Below the pieces are notes generated by a model. It searched no databases, was not told the origin of the DNA, and saw nothing but the letters and a program-made list of their open reading frames with translations. This document shows positions 21,049 through 29,349 of a stretch of DNA of 64,000 bases, one piece after another. Each line of letters opens with the position of its first letter. Positions within the stretch are counted from its first letter, which is position 1. A program made the translations under genes and the position numbers. Source of the DNA: Alphaproteobacteria bacterium (GTDB taxonomy: Bacteria > Myxococcota_A > UBA796 > GCA-2862545); the NCBI GenBank assembly GCA_020632955.1, contig JACKEO010000006.1, positions 124,001 through 188,000 of the forward strand, written 5' to 3'.

Positions 21049-21984
21049 ATGCACACCCGCTACTACGAGATCCTCGGGGTCCCCCGGACCGCCGACGACA
21101 AGGAGATCAAGAAGGCCTTCCGCAAGCTCGCCCAGCAGTTCCACCCCGACCGCAACCAGGGGGACGAGGCTGCCGAGGCGCGCTTCAAGGAGGTGAACCG
21201 CGCCTACGACGTGCTGGGCGATCCCGACAAGCGCAAGCTCTACGACGAGTTCGGCGAGGACGCCGAGAAGCTCGGCTTCGACGCCGACAAGGCACGCGCC
21301 TACCGCCAGTGGACCAGCCAGGGCAACCCCGGCTTCGACCAGGGCGTCGACCTCGACGACATCCTGTCGCAGATGTTCGGCGGACGCGGCGGCTTCGGGG
21401 GGTTCGGCGGCTTCGGGGGCGGCGGACCCCGCCCACCCCGTCGTGGCCGCGACGTGCGCGCCGAGATGACCCTCGACTTCCGCACCGCGGTCCGCGGCGG
21501 CGAGCGCACCATCGGCATCGACGGGCGCAACGTCACCGTGCGCATCCCCCCGGGCGTCACCGACGGCGGCACCCTCCGCCTCCGCGGCCAGGGCATCGAG
21601 GGCGGCAAGGGCGCGCCTGCCGGCGACCTGCTGCTCACGATCCACGTGGCGGCCGACCCGGTGTTCGGCCGCGAGGGCGACGACCTGCTGCTCACGCTGC
21701 CCGTCACCGTGGGCGAGGCGCTCCGCGGGGCCTCCGTGGAGGTGCCCACCCTCACGGGTGCCGTGAAGCTCCGGGTCCCGCCCGACTCCCAGTCCGGCCA
21801 GGTGCTGCGGCTGCGCGGCAAGGGCGTGGCACGCAAGGGCCGCCCGGCGGGCGATCTGCGGGTGCGGCTGGAGGTGCGCCTGCCCGAGGTGCGCGGACGC
21901 GACGTGGGCGAGGCGCTGGACGCGCTCGAGGCGCTCTACGACGGCGACGTCCGCGAGGCGCTCCGCGGCCCGGCCACGGCCTGA
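21049..21984 (+). CDS. DnaJ-type co-chaperone without zinc finger (CbpA-like)
   Basis: A 311-residue Hsp40. The J domain is residues 1-70 with HPD in QQFHPDRNQG, which stimulates DnaK ATPase. A Gly/Phe-rich linker (GGRGGFGGFGGFGGGG) lies at about residues 108-128, followed by two C-terminal beta-barrel peptide-binding domains starting AEMTLDFRTAVRGGER. The Cys-rich zinc module of DnaJ is absent, so this is a type II, CbpA-like co-chaperone. The start at ATG 21049 opens the J domain directly. A TAGGCT box at 20976 may be its -10 element. Confidence 0.92.
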   Translation: MHTRYYEILGVPRTADDKEIKKAFRKLAQQFHPDRNQGDEAAEARFKEVNRAYDVLGDPDKRKLYDEFGEDAEKLGFDADKARAYRQWTSQGNPGFDQGVDLDDILSQMFGGRGGFGGFGGFGGGGPRPPRRGRDVRAEMTLDFRTAVRGGERTIGIDGRNVTVRIPPGVTDGGTLRLRGQGIEGGKGAPAGDLLLTIHVAADPVFGREGDDLLLTLPVTVGEALRGASVEVPTLTGAVKLRVPPDSQSGQVLRLRGKGVARKGRPAGDLRVRLEVRLPEVRGRDVGEALDALEALYDGDVREALRGPATA

Positions 21985-22005
21985 CCTGCCCGCGCGGTCG
22001 ACGCG

Positions 22006-22416
22006 CTAGCGGCAGCTCTCGCAGGTGCCGCGGATCTGCACGTCGGCGCCCACCATGAGGTGGTCCACCCGAGGGCCCTCCACGCGCACCTCGTCGAGGC
22101 AGGTGGTCTCGCCGCAGCGCGTGCAGGTGAAGTGCGGGTGGTCGTGCACGGCACGCGGCGCGCCCGCGAGGGCGAAGCGCCACACGTGGTCGCCCAGATC
22201 GACCCGGAGCACGAGCCCCGCGTCGGCCAGCGCCGTGAGGTTCCGGAAGACGGTGGCCTGGTCGAGCGCGGGCAGGGCCTCGCTGACCTCGCGGTGGGAC
22301 AGGGCCCGGGGGGCCGCGCACAGGGCCGCGAGCACCTCCACGCGCGCCTGCGTCACGCGCAGGGCGGCGCCGCGCAGCAGCTCCACCAGCCGGTCCCGGG
22401 TGCGTTCGTCGTCCAT
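22006..22416 (-). CDS. Fur family transcriptional regulator
   Basis: A 136-residue repressor of the Fur/Zur/PerR group. The winged helix is residues 1-85 (ALRVTQARVEVLAALCAAP, LDQATVFRNLTALADAGLV). The dimerisation domain has the metal site region HDHPHFTCTRCGE and a second CxxC at the very end (CESC), giving a structural zinc site. Which metal or peroxide it senses cannot be decided by eye. It is convergent with the DnaJ-type gene and tail to head with a lipoprotein gene. No Fur box is obvious nearby. Confidence 0.88.
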   Translation of the reverse strand: MDDERTRDRLVELLRGAALRVTQARVEVLAALCAAPRALSHREVSEALPALDQATVFRNLTALADAGLVLRVDLGDHVWRFALAGAPRAVHDHPHFTCTRCGETTCLDEVRVEGPRVDHLMVGADVQIRGTCESCR

Positions 22417-22425
22417 GGAGGGAGC

Positions 22426-23067
22426 CTAGGGTGCGCCGGTGTCGTCGGCAACGGGCGAGGCCTGGCCGGGCCCCCACCGCACCACCACCGGCACGAGGCC
22501 CCGCCCCTCGACGTCGCCGCCCACCGGCCGCAGGGCCACCGTGAGGTCGAGCGGCCGGTCCACCACGCGCGCCGGATCCTGCACCACGTAGCGGGCGCCG
22601 AGCACGAGCACGCCGTCCCCGTCGGGCCAGAGCGCCGCCCCGAACACCTGGGCCTCCTCCAGGGGCTCGGCGGCGCCGGGCTCCCAGAGCCGCAGCTCCA
22701 CCAGCGCGCGGTCCACCGGCAACGCCCCGGATCCGGCGAGCCGCGCCGAGACGAAGACGTGCTGCAGCCCCTGCGTGCCGCGCCACAGCAGCAGGGTGCC
22801 CTCGTCGTCGAGGGGGAGGAGCGCCTCCTCCCCGGTGCCCACCGAGAGCGGGGCCGTGCCCTCGCAGACCCAGCGCGCCGCCGACGTGCCCGCGCAGGCC
22901 GGGTCGGAGTCGCCGTCCGTGTCGCGGTCGGAACCGCCCGCGGAACAGGCTGCGCCGGCCAGGAACACGACGAGGACGGATCGGCGGGTGGAGGGTGGGC
23001 GCAGGTGCGCCTCCGGGGCTTCGCGAGAGCAGGTTAGCCGAGCCGTCCGGAGGTGGCGCCGGTGCAT
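22426..23067 (-). CDS. Lipoprotein of unknown function
   Basis: Up to 213 residues. A hydrophobic stretch VLVVFLAGAAC ends in a good lipobox Cys near residue 42, followed by an acidic linker (SDRDTDGDSD) and a beta-rich domain. No enzyme motif is seen. The start is uncertain: ATG at 23067 gives a long basic N-region and overlaps the sirtuin start on the other strand; a CTG nearer the lipobox would give a more normal signal. The family is not recognised. It lies just upstream of the Fur-type gene, nine bases away, on the same strand. Confidence 0.6.
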   Translation of the reverse strand: MHRRHLRTARLTCSREAPEAHLRPPSTRRSVLVVFLAGAACSAGGSDRDTDGDSDPACAGTSAARWVCEGTAPLSVGTGEEALLPLDDEGTLLLWRGTQGLQHVFVSARLAGSGALPVDRALVELRLWEPGAAEPLEEAQVFGAALWPDGDGVLVLGARYVVQDPARVVDRPLDLTVALRPVGGDVEGRGLVPVVVRWGPGQASPVADDTGAP

Positions 23068-23778
23068 CCCGATCGCGTGGTGGTCCTCGTGGGCGCCGGC
23101 CTCTCGGCGGCCAGCGGCATCCCCACCTTCCGCGGACCCGACGGTCTGTGGGAGGGGCACGAGGTGACCCGGGTGGCCACGCCCGAGGCATGGTGGGCCG
23201 ACCCGCCGCTGGTGCGGCGCTTCTACGACGAGCGCAGGCTGCACGTGGCGACGTGTCGCCCCAACGCGGGGCACGAGGCCCTGGCGCGTTGGCAGGAGGC
23301 CTGGGGACCGTCGCGGGTGGTGATCGTCAGCCAGAACATCGACGGCCTGATCCAGGCCGCCGGAGCCCCCGAGGTGCTCGACCTGCACGGCAGCCTCCAC
23401 CGCCTGCGGTGCGAGCGGGACGAAGCCCACCCCACCGTGGCGGTGGCCGGACGACAGGACCCCGACGCGACGTGCGCCGTGTGTGGGGCCCGCCTGCGGC
23501 CCGACGTGGTGTGGTTCGGCGAGGTGCCGCGCTTCCTCGATCGCATCGAGGAGGCCGTGCTGCGCGCCGACACCTTCGTCGCGGTGGGCACCAGCGGCCT
23601 CGTCTACCCGGCCGCGGGCTTCGGACGCGTCGCCCATCGGGTGGGCGCCCACACCGTGGAGGTCAACCCCGAGCCCAGCGGCGCGCCGTGGTTCGCCGAG
23701 GTGGTGGCCGAGGGCTCCGAGACCGCGCTGCCCCGTCTGGTGGACGCGTGGGTCGCCGGATCCGCCGCGCGACGTTGA
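23062..23778 (+). CDS. cobB: Sirtuin (Sir2/CobB) NAD-dependent protein deacylase
   Basis: A 238-residue deacylase that removes acetyl or succinyl groups from lysines using NAD. The Rossmann motif VVLVGAGLSAASGIPTFRG opens the protein; SQNIDGL and the catalytic His in LDLHGSLH follow; the zinc module retains CAVCG. A Tyr-x-x-Arg pair in RRFYDERRLH marks class III sirtuins (SIRT5/CobB type), which accept acidic acyl groups. GTG at 23062 is preferred over GTG at 23053, because GGAGG overlaps the latter. Only three cysteines are evident in the zinc region, so zinc binding may differ from the norm. Confidence 0.9.
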   Translation: MHPDRVVVLVGAGLSAASGIPTFRGPDGLWEGHEVTRVATPEAWWADPPLVRRFYDERRLHVATCRPNAGHEALARWQEAWGPSRVVIVSQNIDGLIQAAGAPEVLDLHGSLHRLRCERDEAHPTVAVAGRQDPDATCAVCGARLRPDVVWFGEVPRFLDRIEEAVLRADTFVAVGTSGLVYPAAGFGRVAHRVGAHTVEVNPEPSGAPWFAEVVAEGSETALPRLVDAWVAGSAARR

Positions 23779-23781
23779 CAT

Positions 23782-23810
23782 TTGGCAGACGATCCATCCG
23801 GGGCTAGCGT
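23782..23810 (+). promoter_or_regulatory. Predicted sigma-70 type promoter of the lipase-like lipoprotein gene
   Basis: TTGGCA at 23782-23787 is followed, after 17 bases, by TAGCGT at 23805-23810. The start codon lies 27 bases further. Spacing and position fit a housekeeping promoter in a GC-rich genome. An exact TTGACA also sits at 23775-23780, but it has no partner at the normal spacing. Confidence 0.45.
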
Positions 23811-23836
23811 GCCCTCGTGCCTTCGAGGAGCGCGTC

Positions 23837-26200
23837 ATGTCGAGGCTGTGGCTGTGGGTCCTGCTCATGGTGGCCGGGTGTACCCAGGGGTTCACGATCC
23901 CCACCCTGCTCGGCGAGGCGTGCGATCTCGAGACGGAGTGCCAGGAGGGCACCCTCTGCGGTCGCGACGGCACCTGCCGGCTGATCGGGGAGCCGGGGGC
24001 CTTCCCCCAGGGCGCGCAGTGCCTGGCGTCGGCCCAGTGCGGTCTGGGCCTCGCCTGCGCGAGCACCGGCACCTGCGAGCTGCCGGGATCCCCGGGCACG
24101 GCCCCCTTCGGCGACGCCTGCACCCTGCCCACCGACTGCCAGCTCGGCCTGTCGTGCACCGACGGCACCTGCCGCGGCTTCGAGCTGCCCCTGTGGTTCG
24201 GTGACGAGTGCCCCGCCGACGACGACGGCGGCACCTTCCGCATGATCTTCGAGGTGCCGGGCCAGCCGGTCACGAAGGACTTCTACCGCCTGCCCTTCCC
24301 GAACGACGCGCGCATCGACGCCAGCGGCAGGCTGGATCTGTCGGGTCACCCCACGCCCGGCGAGCTCGTGCCCGTGCTCGGCGACGTCGTGGCCAGCCTG
24401 CTGCAGGACGCCGAGGACCTGGTGGACGGCTTCGGCCCGAACCAGGCCATCTTCATGCGCTTCTCCACCTTCCCCGACAACGCCTCCCTCGACTTCGGCA
24501 CCTCGGGCACCCCCTTCCTGTCCGACGGCGGACCCACCATCGCGCTGGTCGACCTCACCGAGGGCTCCCGGTCCGCGAACAGCCAGCCCGCCAGCTTCAG
24601 CGCCTCGAGCGCGCGGGGGCAGTACATCTGCCGCAACTGGCTCGCGCTCACCCCGCTCGACGGTCGCCCGCTCACGCCGGGCCACACCTACGCGGTGGTG
24701 CTCTCCGACGGCGTCACCGACGACGGTGGCACGCCGCTCACGGCCGACGCCGACTTCGCGGCGATGCTCGGGGCGAGCGCCCCCACCGAGAGCCGCCTGG
24801 CGCGCGCCTACGAGGCCTACGCCCCCCTGCGTGCATGGGCCGCCGAGCTGCAGCTCGACACCAGCCGCATCCGCGGCGGCACGGTCTTCACCATCCAGGA
24901 CACGAACGCCCTGCCCGAGGCGGTGCACGACGCCGTGCTCGCGACGTCTGCGCCCAAGCTCACCGGCGCGGTGGTCTGCGGTGGTGGCGACGATCCCTTC
25001 GCCGAGTCCGGCGACACCAGCCGCGGCTGCACCAAGGCCTCCGACCTCTACACCGAGATCCAGGGCCTGGTGGGCCTGCCCCAGTTCCAGACCGGCACGC
25101 CGCCCTTCAAGGAGGCGGCCGACGGGGGCGGCATCGACCCCGACGCGACGCCCCGCACCCAGCAGGTGCACGTGGCGATCAGCCTGCCCAAGGACGGCAC
25201 GATGCCGCCCGACGGCTGGCCGGTGGTGCTCTACGGGCACGGCACCGGCGGGTCGTACACCTCCTTCCTCCGCGAGGGCCTGGCCGAGCAGCTCGCGTCC
25301 ATCGACGACCTCGACACCACCGTGAACTACGCGATGGTGGGCTTCGACGCGCCGATGCACGGCCCCCGCAGCGGGGTCGACACCTACCCGGCCGCCAAGC
25401 GCGACGCGTGGCTCGAGATCGACCCGGGCGCCTTCGATCCCGACGTGCTCTTCTTCAATCCGATCAACCTCGAGGCCGCGCGGGCCAACGTGCTCCAGGA
25501 GGCCGCCGACCTCTGGTCGCTCGTGCGCCTGCTGGCCGCCGGCATCCCCGCCGAGGACTCCCCCACCGGCTCGGCGATCGCCTTCGACGTCGATCACCTC
25601 GTGTACCTGGGCCACAGCCAGGGCGGCGTGGTGGGACCCCTGTTCGCGGCCTTCGAGGGCGAGGTCGACGCCGTGGTGCTGTCGGGCGCCGGCGGGCTCA
25701 CCATCCAGACCCTGCTGAACAAGACGAGCCCCAACGACATCCCCTCCGGGGTGCGCGTGGCGCTCGCCGACCCGAACATCGGCCGCAACCACCCCGTGCT
25801 CAACCTCGCCCAGATGCTGGCCGAGGCCTCCGACGGCGTGAACTTCGGCGGCTACCTGCTCCGCGAGCCCCGCGGGGAGCTGGCCCGCCGCCACGTCTTC
25901 CAGATCTTCGGCCGCGGCGACACCTTCAGCCCCGACGCGACGCAGTCGCCGCTCACCCGGGTGCTCGGCCTGCAGCAGCTGGTGCGCACCTCCACCCCGC
26001 TCGACACCAACCGCTACCCGGAGGTCAGCCTGCCCGTGGGCGAGAACCTCGGCGGCATCACCGGCGTGGTGGGCACCTACGACGCGGCGGGCGGCAAGGA
26101 CGCGCACTTCGTGCTCTTCGAGCGCGACGACGCGGCCACCCACCTCGCCACCTTCCTGGCCTCCTTCGTCCTCGACGGCGCGCCCACCATCTCGGAGTGA
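23837..26200 (+). CDS. Large Cys-rich lipase-like surface lipoprotein
   Basis: A 787-residue lipoprotein (MSRLWLWVLLMVAGC). Residues 20-125 hold several Cys-rich units of the form CDLETECQEGTLCGRDGTC, resembling Dickkopf/EGF-like modules found in myxobacterial surface proteins. The remainder is an alpha/beta hydrolase: oxyanion-type VVLYGHGTGGSYTSF near residue 465 and the nucleophile elbow LGHSQGG near residue 593. The overall order resembles the VolA/Pla-1 family of surface phospholipases. It may attack host or prey lipids or recycle lysophospholipids. It stands alone, with its own promoter, between the sirtuin gene and a convergent glycosyltransferase. Confidence 0.82.
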   Translation: MSRLWLWVLLMVAGCTQGFTIPTLLGEACDLETECQEGTLCGRDGTCRLIGEPGAFPQGAQCLASAQCGLGLACASTGTCELPGSPGTAPFGDACTLPTDCQLGLSCTDGTCRGFELPLWFGDECPADDDGGTFRMIFEVPGQPVTKDFYRLPFPNDARIDASGRLDLSGHPTPGELVPVLGDVVASLLQDAEDLVDGFGPNQAIFMRFSTFPDNASLDFGTSGTPFLSDGGPTIALVDLTEGSRSANSQPASFSASSARGQYICRNWLALTPLDGRPLTPGHTYAVVLSDGVTDDGGTPLTADADFAAMLGASAPTESRLARAYEAYAPLRAWAAELQLDTSRIRGGTVFTIQDTNALPEAVHDAVLATSAPKLTGAVVCGGGDDPFAESGDTSRGCTKASDLYTEIQGLVGLPQFQTGTPPFKEAADGGGIDPDATPRTQQVHVAISLPKDGTMPPDGWPVVLYGHGTGGSYTSFLREGLAEQLASIDDLDTTVNYAMVGFDAPMHGPRSGVDTYPAAKRDAWLEIDPGAFDPDVLFFNPINLEAARANVLQEAADLWSLVRLLAAGIPAEDSPTGSAIAFDVDHLVYLGHSQGGVVGPLFAAFEGEVDAVVLSGAGGLTIQTLLNKTSPNDIPSGVRVALADPNIGRNHPVLNLAQMLAEASDGVNFGGYLLREPRGELARRHVFQIFGRGDTFSPDATQSPLTRVLGLQQLVRTSTPLDTNRYPEVSLPVGENLGGITGVVGTYDAAGGKDAHFVLFERDDAATHLATFLASFVLDGAPTISE

Positions 26201-26207
26201 GGCGCGC

Positions 26208-26903
26208 TCAGCGCACCGGCGCGTACCAGCGCGCCAGCCGCGCCGGGGGCACCCCCAGCCGGTAGAGCACCGGCAGCGCGTGCATCGCCACGAAGGACGC
26301 GAGCGGACGGGCCTCGAAGCGACGCCCGCTCACCTCGATCTCCTGGGGCACCCGCGCGAGGCGTCCGCGCGCGCGCAGACGTCGGCTGAGCTCGAGGTCC
26401 TCGAAGAGGGGCTGTGCGGGCACGCCCCCCACGGCGTCCAGCGCCTCCCTCCGGCAGAAGATGCCCTGGTCGCCGTACGGCAGACCGGTCCACCGGCTGC
26501 GGAGGTCGGCCACCCGCAGGAGGGGTCCCAGCGACCACGGTCCCCCGCCCGGCACGGTGTGCAGCAGGAAGGCGCCGCCCACCACGTCGTCGCCCGCCAG
26601 CGCCTCGCGGATGCGCGCGACGGCGTCGAGTGGCGGGCGCGCGTCCGCGTGGAGGAACCACACCACCTCGCCCCGCGCCTCGGCGGCCCCACGGGCGAGC
26701 TGCGGCCCGCGCCCTGCGGTGCCCGTCCGCACCACCCGCGCCCCCGCAGCCGCCGCGATCCCCGCGGTGCCGTCCCGGCTCCCGCCGTCGACGACGATCA
26801 CCTCGCGCAGCGGCAGCCAGGCCAGCCGCCGGAGCAGCCCGGGCAGGGCCCGCGCCTCGTCGAGGGTGGGCACCACCACGCTGACGGAGGGGATGGCGCT
26901 CAC
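26208..26903 (-). CDS. TIGR04283-type family 2 glycosyltransferase
   Basis: A 231-residue GT-A fold enzyme. It opens with SVSVVVPTLDEARALPGLLR and VIVVDGGSRDGTAGIA, has the metal-binding HADARPP motif near residue 90 (DXD equivalent), and GLPYGDQGIFCRR then PLFEDLELSRRLRARG later. This pattern is characteristic of the TIGR04283 group, some members of which are linked to arsenosugar synthesis; the sugar and acceptor here are unknown. No membrane segment is evident. The GTG start overlaps the stop of the upstream acyltransferase-like gene (GTGA), so the pair is coupled. Confidence 0.87.
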   Translation of the reverse strand: MSAIPSVSVVVPTLDEARALPGLLRRLAWLPLREVIVVDGGSRDGTAGIAAAAGARVVRTGTAGRGPQLARGAAEARGEVVWFLHADARPPLDAVARIREALAGDDVVGGAFLLHTVPGGGPWSLGPLLRVADLRSRWTGLPYGDQGIFCRREALDAVGGVPAQPLFEDLELSRRLRARGRLARVPQEIEVSGRRFEARPLASFVAMHALPVLYRLGVPPARLARWYAPVR

Positions 26904-27865
26904 CGCACCACCAGCGCCACGGTCTCCACCTGCTGCTCCGCCCACCGCTCCTTGTAGGGCATGTGCATCCCGAGGTCGTAGACCTCCACGCCCTCGGCGC
27001 ACAGGCCCGTCACCGTGTGGAGCTGGAGCAGGTTGCCGAGGGAGACGGCCTGGTGGCGCTCGTCGAAGCTGATCTGCAGGCCCCGGTAGCTGGCGCCCCG
27101 GAGGCCCCCGAGCACGTAGCCGACGGGGCCGTCGTCGCCGTGGGCGAGGGTGACGCGCAGCGCCCCACGCGCCGCCAGCCGCGGCACCATCGCGCTGTAG
27201 AAGGTGCGCATCGCGCCGCGGTCGATGCCGTGCCCCTCCCGGCCCTTCCAGCTGCGGCGCTCCACGTCGAGGATGGTGTCGAGCAGCGCCAGGCCCTCCG
27301 CGGCGGTCCGGGGCGCGTGGATCTCGAAGCGCAGCCCGTCGCCCCGCCGCTCCGCGGCCCGCAGGTTCTTCCGGTGCTTGGCCGTCCGGCGCCCGAGGAA
27401 GCCCTCCAGCCCCCCCTCCAGGGAGGCGACGCAGCGCACGCTCGCCTGGCCCAGTCCCAGCCGCCAGCTCCGGCCGAAGCGCCTCACGAGCATGGTGAAG
27501 GCCGGCCCGCCGCGCCGCAGTCCCGACAGGAACAGGGTGTCCCAGCGATCCCGCTGCTGCTGTGCCGCCTCGGCGAAGCGGGAGGCGAGCGCCGCCTCGT
27601 CCTCGCCCACCAGCGCGCTCGCCAGCCCCCAGGACGCCTCCAGCGGCATCCAGGTGCGCCCCAGCACGGTGCGCATCGCCATCAGCGGCACCCACCCCTC
27701 GTCGAAGCGGTGGATCACCGTGTCCGCGCCGTCGGCGAAGGCGTGGTAGGCAGGGACCAGCCAGTCCGACGTCGTGCAGAACCGATCGGCCACCGGGGCA
27801 CGGTCGACGACGGCGTCGTAGGCTTCGGCTGCCGCGTCGAAGGCCGTGAGGGTGAGCTCAGCCAT
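26900..27865 (-). CDS. BioF2-like (CelD/FemAB-type) GNAT acyltransferase
   Basis: A 321-residue protein of the double-GNAT BioF2-like type. Typical features are the basic stretch RRTAKHRKNLRAAERRG near residue 170, a FEIHAPRTAAEGLALLDTIL helix, and the GYVLGGLRGASYRGLQISFD core followed by SLGNLLQLHTVTGLCAEGV. Related proteins transfer acyl or amino-acyl groups in exopolysaccharide or peptidoglycan precursor synthesis. It is coupled with the TIGR04283 glycosyltransferase, suggesting a joint role in a cell-surface glycan. The ATG shares bases with the ATG of the divergent lipoprotein gene; GAGAGG lies three bases before this one. Confidence 0.75.
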   Translation of the reverse strand: MAELTLTAFDAAAEAYDAVVDRAPVADRFCTTSDWLVPAYHAFADGADTVIHRFDEGWVPLMAMRTVLGRTWMPLEASWGLASALVGEDEAALASRFAEAAQQQRDRWDTLFLSGLRRGGPAFTMLVRRFGRSWRLGLGQASVRCVASLEGGLEGFLGRRTAKHRKNLRAAERRGDGLRFEIHAPRTAAEGLALLDTILDVERRSWKGREGHGIDRGAMRTFYSAMVPRLAARGALRVTLAHGDDGPVGYVLGGLRGASYRGLQISFDERHQAVSLGNLLQLHTVTGLCAEGVEVYDLGMHMPYKERWAEQQVETVALVVR

Positions 27866-29282
27866 GACCTCTCGCACTACCCGCCGTCTCCGTCCCCGTC
27901 CACAGCGGGTCCTGGGCGCGGCGCTGCTCCTCGCCACCGTGGCGGGCTGTCCCGCCCCGCGGCCCGCCGTCTTCCCGGGCACGCCCGAGCCCGGCGGCCC
28001 CCCGGGTGCGTGCGAGGGCCTCGAGCTGCGCACGCAGGTGCGGGGCTGGATCGTCGGACGCGGCAGCGACCCGGTGCGCGGTGCGCAGGTGGGCACCTGG
28101 GACCCCGAGGCGGGCCGCTGGATCCCCCGCGTCATCTCCCGCGTGGACGGCACCTACGAGCTCGACCTGCAGGGCCCCGCCTGGGTGGCCCTCGGCCCCT
28201 GGGCCGGCGACCCGCCCTGGGTGTGCGCCGCCCTGCCCACCGAGCTCGCGGCCCAGGTGCCCGACCGCCCCAACGCGGTGCACGTGCTGCCGCCCGCGCC
28301 CTTCCGCGTGGCCCGCACCTGTCCCTTCGACCTGATCACGCCCGAGCTCGAGGGCTGGTCGCGCATCCACGTCCTCGAGGACGGCGTCACGCGCTCGCTC
28401 GAGGTCGAGGTGACCGAGGGGCACGTGCAGGCCGAGCTCCCCTGCACGGCCGAGGGCGTGGTCGTGATCGGCGAGCAGGGCCTGTTCGCGGCCGCCGACG
28501 GCAGCCCGGAGCCCCTCCAGGGTCGTGCCCCGCGGGTCGAGCTCACCCGCCACCCCGTGACGGCGCTGCGGCTCGACCATCCCCGTCCCGCGGTGCTCCG
28601 GGTCCACCACGCGCTCGGGTGGCAGCCCGTGCCCGCCTCGGGCCTCGTGATCGTGCCGGACCAGGGCGCCGTCGAGATCCGCCAGGAGGGCCACCGTCCG
28701 GCCCTGGTGGAGCTGCCCGGCGGGCGCGCCGTGCACGCCTCGGTCACGCCCGGCGAGCTGGCGTGGACGGTGGTGCCCGCGCTGCCCCCGGCCCACGAGG
28801 TGACCGTGCGCTGCGAGGGCCTCGACCACGGCACCTGCCCGGCCACCCCCACCTGCGAGGGTCCCGGGGAGGCGGCGCCCACGCCGTGCGCCGCCCGCGG
28901 CGACACGCGTACCTGCGCCTGCCCGGTGGGCCCCGCCACCGTGCGCCTCGGTCCCTTCGAGGCGCAGGTGGCCCCCGATGCCGCCGAGGTGGTCCTCGAT
29001 CTCGCCGAGGCCGGCGCGCACGTCCGCGGCAAGGCCCTCTGGCGATGCGAGCTGCGGGCCACGCGCCTGCCGGCGTGGTGGGAGGGACTCTGGCCCTCCT
29101 CCGGTCTCGATCGGCTCGTGGCGCGCTGCGGCGAGGGGGGACGCGTCGACCTCGGGCCCCTGTCGCCCGGCACCTGGGTGGTGGACGTCCGCACCCCCGA
29201 CGGGCAGGCCCAGCGTCGCCTCGAGATCGGCACTGACGACGTGGACCTCGGCGACCTGGTCACCCTCTCCGCACGGCCCTGA
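27864..29282 (+). CDS. Lipoprotein with carboxypeptidase-regulatory-like domains
   Basis: About 472 residues with a lipoprotein signal (VLGAALLLATVAGC). The first domain (residues 50-100: QVRGWIVGRGSDPVRGAQVG through SRVDGTYELDLQG) looks like a carboxypeptidase regulatory-like beta sandwich. A Cys-containing middle section follows (RCEGLDHGTCPATPTCEG), and the end is beta-rich (TPDGQAQRRLEIG). No catalytic motif is visible. It probably forms an outer-surface scaffold. The start shares the palindrome CATG with the divergent acyltransferase start; an alternative GTG at 27846 would add six residues. Confidence 0.7.
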   Translation: MTSRTTRRLRPRPQRVLGAALLLATVAGCPAPRPAVFPGTPEPGGPPGACEGLELRTQVRGWIVGRGSDPVRGAQVGTWDPEAGRWIPRVISRVDGTYELDLQGPAWVALGPWAGDPPWVCAALPTELAAQVPDRPNAVHVLPPAPFRVARTCPFDLITPELEGWSRIHVLEDGVTRSLEVEVTEGHVQAELPCTAEGVVVIGEQGLFAAADGSPEPLQGRAPRVELTRHPVTALRLDHPRPAVLRVHHALGWQPVPASGLVIVPDQGAVEIRQEGHRPALVELPGGRAVHASVTPGELAWTVVPALPPAHEVTVRCEGLDHGTCPATPTCEGPGEAAPTPCAARGDTRTCACPVGPATVRLGPFEAQVAPDAAEVVLDLAEAGAHVRGKALWRCELRATRLPAWWEGLWPSSGLDRLVARCGEGGRVDLGPLSPGTWVVDVRTPDGQAQRRLEIGTDDVDLGDLVTLSARP

Positions 29283-29349
29283 CGCGCCCCCGGGTGCCCG
29301 TCCCCGCGGCGTGTGCTACCCACGCCCTCACCCCCGAGGAGCCACCTCG

